64,000 nucleotides of DNA. Source: an uncultured Hellea sp. (GTDB lineage: Bacteria; Pseudomonadota; Alphaproteobacteria; Caulobacterales; Maricaulaceae). Where the stretch lies: assembly GCA_938007935.1 (NCBI GenBank), contig CALLMD010000022.1, positions 30,301-94,300 on the forward strand. Reading direction: 5' to 3'. The translations under genes and the position numbers were made by a program. Under the pieces are notes generated by a model. It ran no database searches. It was not told where the DNA came from and was given only the letters and a program-made list of their open reading frames with translations. Shown one piece after another: positions 42,351-50,361 of this stretch (its first letter is position 1; each line of letters begins with the position of its first letter).

Positions 42351-42367
42351 TCGGCGCGAATTTTGCA
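42351..42367 (+). promoter_or_regulatory. Probable sigma-54 (-24/-12) promoter of spmX
   Basis: TCGGCGCGAATTTTGCA fits the sigma-54 consensus at 15 of 17 positions. It has the invariant GG (42353-42354) and GC (42365-42366) separated by exactly 10 bases. The predicted start of transcription is near 42378, about 35 bases before the spmX ATG. In Caulobacter spmX is activated by the sigma-54 activator TacA, so the match is biologically expected. Confidence 0.7.
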
Positions 42368-42412
42368 CGTCTCATCCTGAAAAACCACCTTGTGTTATGG
42401 AATGGGACTAAA

Positions 42413-43705
42413 ATGGGTCGTCAATTTACTATTTCCGACATGGGCTTGAAGCTCATCAAGGCCTATGAAGGCTATCGTCCAGTGGACCGCACTTTGATTT
42501 CAGGCCAACGGGTCATTGGTTATGGTCACCGTGTCCTAGATGAGGAGACAACATTTTTATCCAAATCAGAGGCTGAGGAGGTCCTAAAGGCTGATCTGGC
42601 GCCCTTTGAGGATATGATCAATGAGAATGTCCATGCACCGCTGACACAAAGCCAATATGACGCTTTGTGTTCTTTTGCCTTTAATATTGGGCCCAAAGCC
42701 TTTTTGAAATCTGATACTTTGCGCGCCCTCAATAATGGCCGCCCATTAGACGCTGCCAATGGGTTTGATATTTGGCGTAAATCGGAAATAGACGGAAAGA
42801 TTTATGTCGTTGATGCCCTGATGCGTCGCCGGACAGCTGAAAAAGCCTTATTCTTACGTCCTGAAGGCGTAACACTAAGTGCGCCGCGTGTGGATTTACC
42901 GCCTATATCTGATGAGACGATAGCATTGCTGAAAACTGAAGACGCGCTTCCCGTGTTTTCGAGTGAAGATAGCGCCGGTATTGTTGGCACAGTTCCTTAT
43001 GAAGCAGGTAAAACTCAAGGCCGCCGCCGTGAAGATGGCCCGTCAGGTATATTATCACTAAGTGATGTTTATGAAGATGATGATGCGGTTGAGGGTGAGC
43101 TTCCGATTGATGAGGCGGACACCGTCATAAAGGATGAGGATAGTGCTGAAGAAAAGAAAAGACCAAGCTTAATAGCTGTTGAAGAAGAAAAATTGAAAGA
43201 TCGGCTTGATGCCTTAATCGAAGATGTAAAGTCAGACCAAAAAGGTGTAGATACAACGGAGTGGCCAGATAGCCTGATCTCAGCTGAAGAAAAAGCGCCT
43301 GTTAAAACTGATAATGTGATCAAGCTTAGAGCTGATGAAGATACCACCGTAGATATGACGTCAGATGCGCTTGAAGATGCTCAGGTCGATTTGGTTATTG
43401 ATGACCTCAAAGAAGACGATGCCATTCGGGTGCGGTCAGAAGATAGTGCGAGCAAGTATATTGAGCTTGATAACGAGCCCAAAGCTAGCAAAAGTTCCAC
43501 TTTGCCATATTGGGTTATGATTATATTTGGATCGGCACTACTTGGGGGAAGTGTTGCGGCTTATCTAAAAGGCGCGGAAGTTTTATTGGGCGAGAATGGT
43601 CCCATGATAGCTATTTGCGGCGCGTTAATCGGTGGGATGATGCTTTTTGGCGCGCTTTATTACGCCTTTAGAAAGACCTTATCTCGACTTTCTGGAGATG
43701 AATAA
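42413..43705 (+). CDS. spmX: SpmX, muramidase-domain polar localisation factor
   Basis: A 430-residue protein with the exact layout of Caulobacter SpmX: an N-terminal GH24 phage-lysozyme-like domain (about 1-150, with E19 in YEGY, IGYGHRV, and LTQSQYDALCSFAFNIG), a long acidic, low-complexity linker (about 180-360) and two C-terminal membrane helices (about 366-383 and 398-418). There is no signal peptide. In Caulobacter the protein marks the stalked pole, recruits and activates the kinase DivJ, and assembles through its muramidase domain. With the ATG at 42413 the catalytic-type Glu is residue 19, as in Caulobacter. A GGGA SD precedes it. Confidence 0.87.
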   Translation: MGRQFTISDMGLKLIKAYEGYRPVDRTLISGQRVIGYGHRVLDEETTFLSKSEAEEVLKADLAPFEDMINENVHAPLTQSQYDALCSFAFNIGPKAFLKSDTLRALNNGRPLDAANGFDIWRKSEIDGKIYVVDALMRRRTAEKALFLRPEGVTLSAPRVDLPPISDETIALLKTEDALPVFSSEDSAGIVGTVPYEAGKTQGRRREDGPSGILSLSDVYEDDDAVEGELPIDEADTVIKDEDSAEEKKRPSLIAVEEEKLKDRLDALIEDVKSDQKGVDTTEWPDSLISAEEKAPVKTDNVIKLRADEDTTVDMTSDALEDAQVDLVIDDLKEDDAIRVRSEDSASKYIELDNEPKASKSSTLPYWVMIIFGSALLGGSVAAYLKGAEVLLGENGPMIAICGALIGGMMLFGALYYAFRKTLSRLSGDE

Positions 43706-43801
43706 TTTCCAATGACCTTGGGTTTGAAAGAAAATATCAACGAATTTAAGGTAAGGGATGGGATAATGATGCGAAAATCGCACAATATCATAGGTGACAA
43801 A

Positions 43802-44740
43802 ATGAGTGGTATGTTGAAAGACTGGTCCGAGGACCATACGTCAAAATTTCAGAAGGAAATTATCACTTTTAAGCATGGCTTGAAAGACACGGGCTTATTT
43901 ACAGATGAAGCTTTGATAAATTTACTGGAAAAGCACCCTCAAGAATCGCTTGATGTGTGCACAATGGGAGATCCTAATCACCCTGTTTATCCCAATAAAT
44001 TAAGGACTGGCGATTTTAGACATGTAGATGGCAAAACGCTACTCGATGCTGCTAAAGCGGGTGCTGTGTGGATAAATCTTAGGCGTGCTATGAATATGCA
44101 CCCAGAATATAAAGCTGTTCTTGATCACATGTATGGCAGCATTGCAGATAAAACAGGCAATAAGGCCTATAATGCAAATGGGGGTATTTTGATCTCTTCG
44201 CCTGTTGCTAAAGTGCCATATCACTTTGATAAAACAGAAACGATCTTGTGGCATGTCCGCGGGAAAAAAAGAATCTATCTTTATCCAGAAACTGAAAAAT
44301 TCATTCCAGATCATGCTTATGAAGCGACGATGCTTACGGACCTTGAAGATGATTTGCCATATGTGAAAGACTTTGACGAAGATGCAAAAGTTTTTGATCT
44401 CGAAGAAGGACAGGCGATTACTTGGCCGTTAAATTCACCGCACCGTGTTGATAATACGGAGTTTTGTGTTTCAGTTACAACCGAATACTCAACGCGTGAA
44501 AGCGGAATGAAAAATGCTGCGATGGTCACAAATGCAACATTGCGGCACCGCTTTGGGGTTGATACGAGCTACCGTGATACAAGTCCTCTTGGCCGACAAG
44601 TGAAATCCTATTTTGGACGCATCATCCGCAAGACAGGACTTGCTGCCAAAGATAATAGAATTGACTTGGTAACGTTCAAGATTGACCCAAATTCACCCGG
44701 TTTTGTTGTCGATACTGAGCCCTATGAACGAAATTTCTAG
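43802..44740 (+). CDS. JmjC/cupin-like Fe(II) oxygenase candidate (copy 1)
   Basis: A 312-residue protein. The core has PYHFDKTETILWHVRGKKRI (H141-x-D143) and, 70 residues on, WPLNSPHRVDN (H214), the His-x-Asp...His iron set of JmjC/cupin_8-type 2-oxoglutarate oxygenases. Lys155/156 could bind 2-oxoglutarate. A conserved N-terminal helix region (WSEDHTSKFQKEI, TFKHGLKDTGLFTDEAL) precedes the core. The ATG at 43802 has an AGGTG SD and gives exactly the length of copy 2; earlier in-frame ATGs exist. Such enzymes hydroxylate proteins or small molecules; the target is unknown. It starts 96 bp after spmX. Confidence 0.78.
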   Translation: MSGMLKDWSEDHTSKFQKEIITFKHGLKDTGLFTDEALINLLEKHPQESLDVCTMGDPNHPVYPNKLRTGDFRHVDGKTLLDAAKAGAVWINLRRAMNMHPEYKAVLDHMYGSIADKTGNKAYNANGGILISSPVAKVPYHFDKTETILWHVRGKKRIYLYPETEKFIPDHAYEATMLTDLEDDLPYVKDFDEDAKVFDLEEGQAITWPLNSPHRVDNTEFCVSVTTEYSTRESGMKNAAMVTNATLRHRFGVDTSYRDTSPLGRQVKSYFGRIIRKTGLAAKDNRIDLVTFKIDPNSPGFVVDTEPYERNF

Positions 44741-44857
44741 ACTTTCGAGCTTTTATAAGGCTCAAACGACTTGAACAAAGTTGACAACACAAACAAATTT
44801 TAAACCCTTTTCTTATATGCTTATGACCTCAACGCCTTAGTTTGTAGGATTTTGCAA

Positions 44858-45796
44858 ATGGAAAATTTGTTATTGGATTGGTCAGGCGATCATACCCAAA
44901 GTTTTGAAAAAGAGATTACGACATTTAAACATGGGTTAAATGATACGGGTTTGTTTACAGATGATGCCCTAGCCGAATTGTTAGAAAAACATCCCAGAAA
45001 TATGCTGGATGTGTGCACGATGGGAGATCCCGATCACCCTGTTTACCCTAACAGATTCAGAACAGGCGACTTTCGTGATGTGTCGGGGAAAGTTATCATA
45101 GAGGCCGCAAAGGCGGGGCGGGTATGGATAAATATCCGCAAAGGCATGAACCTTCATCCTGAATATAAAGCTGTACTTGACCAAATGTATGGCGATCTAG
45201 GACGAGCAATCTCAAAGAAACCATATGATGCGCATGGAGGTATTTTGATTTCATCACCGATTGCAAAAGTGCCTTATCACTTTGACAAAACACATATCAT
45301 TCTTTGGCATGTACGCGGAAAAAAGCGTATTTATATTTATCCTCAAGAAGAGAAATTCATACCTGATCGTGCTTATGAAGCTAAGATGTTGCGGTATTTA
45401 GATGATGATTTACCCTATAATATTGAGTTTGAAAAAGAGGCTCAGTATTTTGACTTAGAAGATGGGCAGGCTATCACCTGGCCGTTGAATTCACCTCACC
45501 GCGTTGATAACCGCGAATTCTGTGTTTCGGTTACAACGGAATATTCTACACATGAGAGCAAAGTTAAAAATGCCTGTATGGTCGCGAATGCAACATTGCG
45601 GCATAAATTTGGCCTAGAATCGAGCTATAGGGAAGCAGGAGCTGTACATAGGCAATTGAAGTCCATCTTTGGTTACGGAATTAAAAAATCAGGTTTGCTT
45701 CCAAAAGATGATATGAAGGACATGGTGACTTTCAAAATTGATCCTTCGTCTCCTAATTACCTTGTAGATACAGAGCCTTTTCAGCGAGATTTTTAA
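44858..45796 (+). CDS. JmjC/cupin-like Fe(II) oxygenase candidate (copy 2)
   Basis: A tandem paralogue of copy 1, also 312 residues, with high identity throughout (for example LDVCTMGDPDHPVYPN, PYHFDKTHIILWHVRGKKRI, ITWPLNSPHRVDNREFCVSV). All putative iron ligands are kept. A TTG at 44852 is in frame, but the ATG at 44858 fits the SD AGGA and the paralogue length. The 117-bp gap from copy 1 may hold its own promoter. Both copies staying intact suggests different targets or dosage. Confidence 0.78.
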   Translation: MENLLLDWSGDHTQSFEKEITTFKHGLNDTGLFTDDALAELLEKHPRNMLDVCTMGDPDHPVYPNRFRTGDFRDVSGKVIIEAAKAGRVWINIRKGMNLHPEYKAVLDQMYGDLGRAISKKPYDAHGGILISSPIAKVPYHFDKTHIILWHVRGKKRIYIYPQEEKFIPDRAYEAKMLRYLDDDLPYNIEFEKEAQYFDLEDGQAITWPLNSPHRVDNREFCVSVTTEYSTHESKVKNACMVANATLRHKFGLESSYREAGAVHRQLKSIFGYGIKKSGLLPKDDMKDMVTFKIDPSSPNYLVDTEPFQRDF

Positions 45797-45839
45797 ACTC
45801 GGTCTCGCCTTATGGTCTCATATTGCTTATTGAGGCAGT

Positions 45840-46274
45840 ATGACTGTCCATCTTCAAAAACTGTCTGTCGGCACTGAGTCTATCTCCACCCTACAGGACT
45901 GGCAAAAAAAGGTGGTTAGTCGCCGCGTAAAAAAGGGATTAGAACCTTATCATAAGCATGTCACCCGTATGTTTCCTAAGCAAAAAGAGGCTCTCTTAAA
46001 TGGAGGCTCTATTTATTGGGTGATTAAAGGTCTCATACAGTGCAGAAATGTGATTGTAGGCCTTGAAGAGACCCAAACTCGCGATGGCCGTAAAGCTTGC
46101 GCGATTTTGATGAACCCAGAGCTTATTCCCGTTATCCCAACCCCTAAAAGACCATTTCAGGGGTGGCGGTATTTAAAGGTTCAAGATGCACCTGCCGACC
46201 TATATGAACTGGCTGGGGCAAATGAACTACCGGCGGCCTTACGGGTAAAACTAGCTAATCTTGGCGCATGGTAG
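45840..46274 (+). CDS. DUF1489 family protein
   Basis: A 144-residue protein of the alphaproteobacterial DUF1489 family. It opens TVHLQKLSVGTESISTLQDW and contains IYWVIKGLIQCRNVIVGLEE and LIPVIPTPKRPFQGWRYLKV, which I recognise as conserved in the family. The function is unknown. The family is widespread in alphaproteobacteria, which supports the taxonomic placement. A strong hairpin terminator lies just after it. Confidence 0.85.
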   Translation: MTVHLQKLSVGTESISTLQDWQKKVVSRRVKKGLEPYHKHVTRMFPKQKEALLNGGSIYWVIKGLIQCRNVIVGLEETQTRDGRKACAILMNPELIPVIPTPKRPFQGWRYLKVQDAPADLYELAGANELPAALRVKLANLGAW

Positions 46275-46289
46275 TTTATATTTTCCAAT

Positions 46290-46315
46290 AAAAAAAGCCC
46301 CGCCGAAGCGGGGCT
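46290..46315 (-). terminator. Intrinsic terminator of the TonB receptor gene
   Basis: AGCCCCGC-TTCG-GCGGGGCT read on the minus strand, an 8-bp GC stem with a tetraloop, followed by a run of seven T. It may also act for the DUF1489 gene, though the plus-strand T-run is absent. Confidence 0.9.
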
Positions 46316-46338
46316 CTCTATTTACTTTAACAAGCGGC

Positions 46339-48987
46339 TTAGAATGTGTAGCGCGCTTTAACGTAGTACTGTCCACCCGCAAAGCCAGCAGGTGCCGCTT
46401 CTGGGTAAAGTTGGCCCGAACCGCCTTGGCCTGGATTTTCGTCAGGATAGCTATCCAACAGGTTAGCTGCTCCAATGATTAATTCCATGCCTTCATATAC
46501 TTCGGCACCAAGTTCAGCATCGACGGTAAATTGTGATCCAGCATCGAAGCCGTTTCCGCTATCGTACCATGGGCCATAGTAATTTGCCCGTAGCATACCG
46601 TTGAACATGCCTTGAGAATGCGTGACAGTAGCGCTTCCCTTGATGTTTGGTAGAAGATCTTCCAACGCACGAACGCGGTTGTCAGAAATTGGTCCCTGAC
46701 GGGTAACCTTTGTATCTGTCCAGTTAGCAGCTAGAATAAAGTTTGAATCTCCGCCCATCATTTCAAATGGATAACGGCCGACAACATCGATTCCGCGTGT
46801 TCTGGTATCAAAGCTGTTTGAGAAGAAGCGGAATTGAAGCAAATCATCAAGACCTACGAAGTCTTGACGGTTAATGGTTCCTGCCGAACTCAATTCTGTC
46901 AATGCACCGCTAATAGTTGTTGCGGTTGCACCAGCGAATTGTAGAGCTGCTAAGAAATCAACATTGGCACCTAAAGCAACGCGGTCATCAACATCAATGT
47001 TGAAGAAGTCTACTGTGAATTCAGCACCCGCAAGATCAAAGGCCATGCCTGCAGAGATGTTCTTTGCATTCTCGGCTTTCAATGTTGGTCGCTCACCCGT
47101 TGATGCGATAAAGTTTGCCGCCAATTCGCCAGCCGCTGTATTTAACGGTAAAGTTCCTTGGTCTTGCAAAACGCCATTTACGTTTTGTGTTGTCACATTT
47201 GTAATATTCACCTGTCCAGCTGTTGGAGCATGGAAACCAGTTGAGTATGTGCCACGAAGACGGACATTGTCATTTAGCTTGTAGAGAGCGGCTAACTTAT
47301 AGTTAAGAGTATCGCCAAAGCTAGAATAGTCTTCATAACGTAATGCGCCCTGGAGGGTTAGTTGGTCAGAAACATCGGCTTCAAGATCAATATAACCCGC
47401 ATAAGAGTCTTGCGAGTTCGAGTTGCTGTTCGGGAATCCTCCAAAGCCATTAGAGCTTGATGAGAATCCTTGGTCAGCCAACGGTCCCAAAGCAAATGAA
47501 TTAGGGTCACCTGCAATTAGATCAAATTGTTCGCGGCGATATTCACCACCGAAAGCAATTGATAAATCAGAAGCTAGGCCAGTAGGAATTGAATATCCGA
47601 AATCAGCGTTAACTGTGGTTTCGATTTGCTCTTGTCCACCTGGAATGAAGTCGCGAGGCGTGTTCGGGCCTAGAGATGCGTTGATTGTGTTCTGGATAAA
47701 AAAGTCAACTTTTGACTGTCCCTGCGTAATAGATAGGTCATAGGATAACCCATTTCCAAAATCTAAATCACCACGAATACCTGCATTCACTCCAAAATCA
47801 CGTAAGTTTCCGCCGAAGCGCGGTACGAAACCATTTGGAATTGTCTCAATGAAAGAGAAACAATTAGGATCAGCTTGCACTTGTGCCAATATCGCTTGAT
47901 CCGGTGTTCCATTAGCAGTCAGTGGGATGCCTGCTGGGCATGTACCGCCAACACCTACACCATCAAGGTCGCCAACTAAGACTGAGTCTTGCCCATTGAT
48001 TTCTGGGCCACGATATACCCCTCCGCGAGCACGGCTAGCGCTGGTTGAATAAGGAGAACGATAAAAGAAGCCACCAGTCGTTGTCCGAGTAGCATATGTA
48101 GCAAATGCGTATGCTTCAACTTTATCATTAAGTTCCAACGCAGTATTTAGCGCGAACTTGAAATCGTCATCAACATCAGGTTGCCCCCAATATTGAGCGA
48201 ATGCGCCAGTGTAAGTATTGATGTTTTCTTCAGAACCACCAGGAATTAGGCCGAGCCTGACAAGTTCAGTAACATCATTGCGGTGCGTTGCGCGCACTGT
48301 GCCTTCAGTTTCACCATACTCGGCAGAGACATTTACAAAACCCTTATCGCCTAATGGTAAACCAACATTCCCTGCGATTGTGTAATTCTCACCATCACCT
48401 TCATAAGTTTTCCCGTATTTGCCTTCAATTTGACCACCTTCAGGAGCGTCGCGTAAGGAGAAATTAATCACGCCGGCAATCGCATCGGAACCATATTGAG
48501 AAGAGGCGCCGTCACGAAGGATTTCAACTTGCTTGAGAGCGATTGACGGGATTGCAGAAACGTCAACACCTTGAGCACCATCAGCGATGCCGCCGCCAAG
48601 GAATGAGATTACGGCGCCGCGATGCCGGCGTTTGCCATTAACAAGTACCAATGTGTTATCTGGAGATAGGCCACGAAGGTTAGCTGGACGAACAATAGAT
48701 GCTGCATCAGAAATTGGCTGTGTATTTACGTTATAAGATGGAACAGACGTCCGAAGAAGGTCTTGAACGTCGCTTGCAGCGTTTGAAGTAAATTCAACGG
48801 CTGAAATAACATCAACGGGCGCTGTTGTGTCGGCTGCTGAACGGGCTTTGCGGCGTGTACCGATTGTGACGATCTCGTCTTCGTAGATCCCAGCGTCTTG
48901 CGCGAATGATGGGGCGGATGTCGCACCTGCCAGCATAGCGGCTGACGCGGTAAGCGCTAGCGCTGATTTAAGTGAAAAACGTTGCAT
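46339..48987 (-). CDS. TonB-dependent outer-membrane receptor
   Basis: An 882-residue receptor with a cleavable signal peptide (ending ATSAPSFAQ) and a TonB-box-like start EDEIVTIGTRR. The plug domain has SVPSYNVN, RPANLRGLSPDNTLVLVNGK and LRDGASSQYGSDAIAGVIN. The 22-strand barrel ends YYVKARYTF with the C-terminal Phe. It takes up a large or scarce ligand, such as an oligosaccharide, siderophore or cobalamin; the sequence does not say which. It has a defined terminator and an AT-rich upstream region with palindromes, so it seems to be an independently regulated single gene. Confidence 0.95.
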   Translation of the reverse strand: MQRFSLKSALALTASAAMLAGATSAPSFAQDAGIYEDEIVTIGTRRKARSAADTTAPVDVISAVEFTSNAASDVQDLLRTSVPSYNVNTQPISDAASIVRPANLRGLSPDNTLVLVNGKRRHRGAVISFLGGGIADGAQGVDVSAIPSIALKQVEILRDGASSQYGSDAIAGVINFSLRDAPEGGQIEGKYGKTYEGDGENYTIAGNVGLPLGDKGFVNVSAEYGETEGTVRATHRNDVTELVRLGLIPGGSEENINTYTGAFAQYWGQPDVDDDFKFALNTALELNDKVEAYAFATYATRTTTGGFFYRSPYSTSASRARGGVYRGPEINGQDSVLVGDLDGVGVGGTCPAGIPLTANGTPDQAILAQVQADPNCFSFIETIPNGFVPRFGGNLRDFGVNAGIRGDLDFGNGLSYDLSITQGQSKVDFFIQNTINASLGPNTPRDFIPGGQEQIETTVNADFGYSIPTGLASDLSIAFGGEYRREQFDLIAGDPNSFALGPLADQGFSSSSNGFGGFPNSNSNSQDSYAGYIDLEADVSDQLTLQGALRYEDYSSFGDTLNYKLAALYKLNDNVRLRGTYSTGFHAPTAGQVNITNVTTQNVNGVLQDQGTLPLNTAAGELAANFIASTGERPTLKAENAKNISAGMAFDLAGAEFTVDFFNIDVDDRVALGANVDFLAALQFAGATATTISGALTELSSAGTINRQDFVGLDDLLQFRFFSNSFDTRTRGIDVVGRYPFEMMGGDSNFILAANWTDTKVTRQGPISDNRVRALEDLLPNIKGSATVTHSQGMFNGMLRANYYGPWYDSGNGFDAGSQFTVDAELGAEVYEGMELIIGAANLLDSYPDENPGQGGSGQLYPEAAPAGFAGGQYYVKARYTF

Positions 48988-49150
48988 GAGTTATCCTCTG
49001 TTTATTGCATTTGGATCATTATTTTGACCTTGCTGCAAATTAGTGTGATTTACCGCAAGAACAATATTTTTTTTCGTTTTGCAGAATTATAATTATGTGT
49101 GTGACTATTATGACACTAGCCGCTCTTTAACTTGCTGAAATTTTGTGCGG

Positions 49151-49171
49151 AATATAAATACTATTTATATT
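49151..49171. promoter_or_regulatory. 21-bp AT-rich palindrome upstream of the TonB receptor gene
   Basis: Ten-base arms (AATATAAATA and TATTTATATT) flank a single C and are perfectly complementary. It lies 164 bp upstream of the receptor ATG, in a gap with no genes. It could be an operator for a nutrient-responsive regulator. It does not match the Fur or Irr boxes that I know. Confidence 0.4.
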
Positions 49172-49183
49172 GATAATACTTAC

Positions 49184-49198
49184 TACAATGGAATTGTA
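49184..49198. promoter_or_regulatory. Second inverted repeat upstream of the TonB receptor gene
   Basis: TACAAT-GGA-ATTGTA has 6-bp arms, 12 bp beyond the larger palindrome. It could be a second regulator site or the end of the DUF1272 transcript region. Confidence 0.3.
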
Positions 49199-49247
49199 TA
49201 ATAGGCTCTGGAATCAGGAAAGCTAGACCGTTATGATATTATCTTGC

Positions 49248-49475
49248 TTAAGCTTTCAAAATCCGCTTTGTAGATGCGGGGTATTTTTCGAGCCATTTTC
49301 CAGTTCGCGTTGGACGCGGCGATAGTTGTCCACCGCAATTAGGGCAGATGCCTTTAAGCTCTGTGTCCTTACAGTCCTGACAAAAAGTGCATTCAAGTGA
49401 ACATAAGAATGCGCCGCTTTGATCAGCAGGCAGGTCCTTGTCGCAAATTTCACAATTTGGACGCATTTCGAGCAT
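49248..49475 (-). CDS. DUF1272 small zinc-ribbon-like protein
   Basis: A 75-residue protein opening MLEMRPNCEICDKDLPAD, with seven more Cys in FLCSLECTFCQDCKDTEL and GICPNCGGQL. The Cys pairs probably bind one or two zinc ions. This matches the DUF1272 family, whose function is unknown. The ATG begins right after the panC stop on the same strand (no gap), so it may be translated from the panC message. Confidence 0.85.
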   Translation of the reverse strand: MLEMRPNCEICDKDLPADQSGAFLCSLECTFCQDCKDTELKGICPNCGGQLSPRPTRTGKWLEKYPASTKRILKA

Positions 49476-50351
49476 TTACTTGGTCTTCTTTATTGGATTT
49501 ACCGCGCAATTATCGATTAGACGCACGCCTTCACAATGGGCAGCCACAAGCAGGCGCGCACGATTATTGAGAACGCCACCCTCTAAAACGGTAAGAGAGT
49601 TAGGGCTGCGCACTTCAATATAATCAACGCTGCTAAAGCCTGCTGTGAGGAGGGCCTTTTTTGCAATATCTCTGGCAATATCGACATTTTCACCCTTTGC
49701 CATTTTAAGAGCGCAGAGCCGCATTATTTCATTAAGACGGCGCGCAATCTTAAGGCCGTCCTCATCAAAATATTTATTGCGGGATGATAAAGCCAAGCCG
49801 TGTTCGTCTCTCGCGATGGGCGCGCCGATAATTTTAATGGGCATATCCAAATCTTCAACCAGACGCCGAATTGTGGCGAGTTGCTGAAAATCTTTTTCGC
49901 CGAAAATGGCAATATCTGGCACAACACGGTTAAGCAGTTTTGTGACGACTAATGAAACGCCGTCAAAGAATGTTGGGCGGTGTGTTGTTTCCAAGCCAAG
50001 CGCAACGCCGCCGACCGTAATTTTGGTAGCGTGATGAGCATTATACATTGAGCCATCTTTAGGAATATAGACGAGGTCCACACCTTCGGATTTTAGCATG
50101 GCGACATCGGTTTTCTCTGTGCGTGGATAGGCATTAAAGTCTTCCCCAGGGGCAAATTGTGTTGGATTAACAAATATCGAGACGACAACGCGGTCGGCCT
50201 TTTTCTTGGCAAGGCGAACAAGCGTCATATGGCCTTCATGTAGCGCGCCCATTGTCGGGACAAAGGCAATGGTCTCCCCGTGTCCACGCCATTCCCATAT
50301 GCGTCCACGTAAGGTGCGTTCTGTCCTGACGATCCGAATATTATGATCCAT
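49476..50351 (-). CDS. panC: Pantothenate synthetase
   Basis: A 291-residue enzyme of the nucleotidyltransferase superfamily. It has the HIGH-type motif FVPTMGALHEGHMTLVRLA, the pantoate site NPTQFAPGEDF, FFDGVSLVVTKLLN, FGEKDFQQLATIRRL and the KMSKS-like region LALSSRNKYFDED. It joins pantoate and beta-alanine with ATP to give pantothenate, the CoA precursor. The coaD gene of the same pathway lies 9 kb away. panB and panD are not in the window. Confidence 0.96.
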   Translation of the reverse strand: MDHNIRIVRTERTLRGRIWEWRGHGETIAFVPTMGALHEGHMTLVRLAKKKADRVVVSIFVNPTQFAPGEDFNAYPRTEKTDVAMLKSEGVDLVYIPKDGSMYNAHHATKITVGGVALGLETTHRPTFFDGVSLVVTKLLNRVVPDIAIFGEKDFQQLATIRRLVEDLDMPIKIIGAPIARDEHGLALSSRNKYFDEDGLKIARRLNEIMRLCALKMAKGENVDIARDIAKKALLTAGFSSVDYIEVRSPNSLTVLEGGVLNNRARLLVAAHCEGVRLIDNCAVNPIKKTK

Positions 50352-50361
50352 TGATTTCGCC

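Noticed and set aside
44741..44857. Terminator between the two oxygenase paralogues
   Set aside because: The only inverted segment (GAGC...GCTC) is 4 bp long and lacks a T-run.
46874..47743. Plus-strand frames antisense to the TonB receptor gene
   Set aside because: The receptor frame is complete with signal peptide and barrel motifs; the antisense frames have low-complexity content and no start signals.
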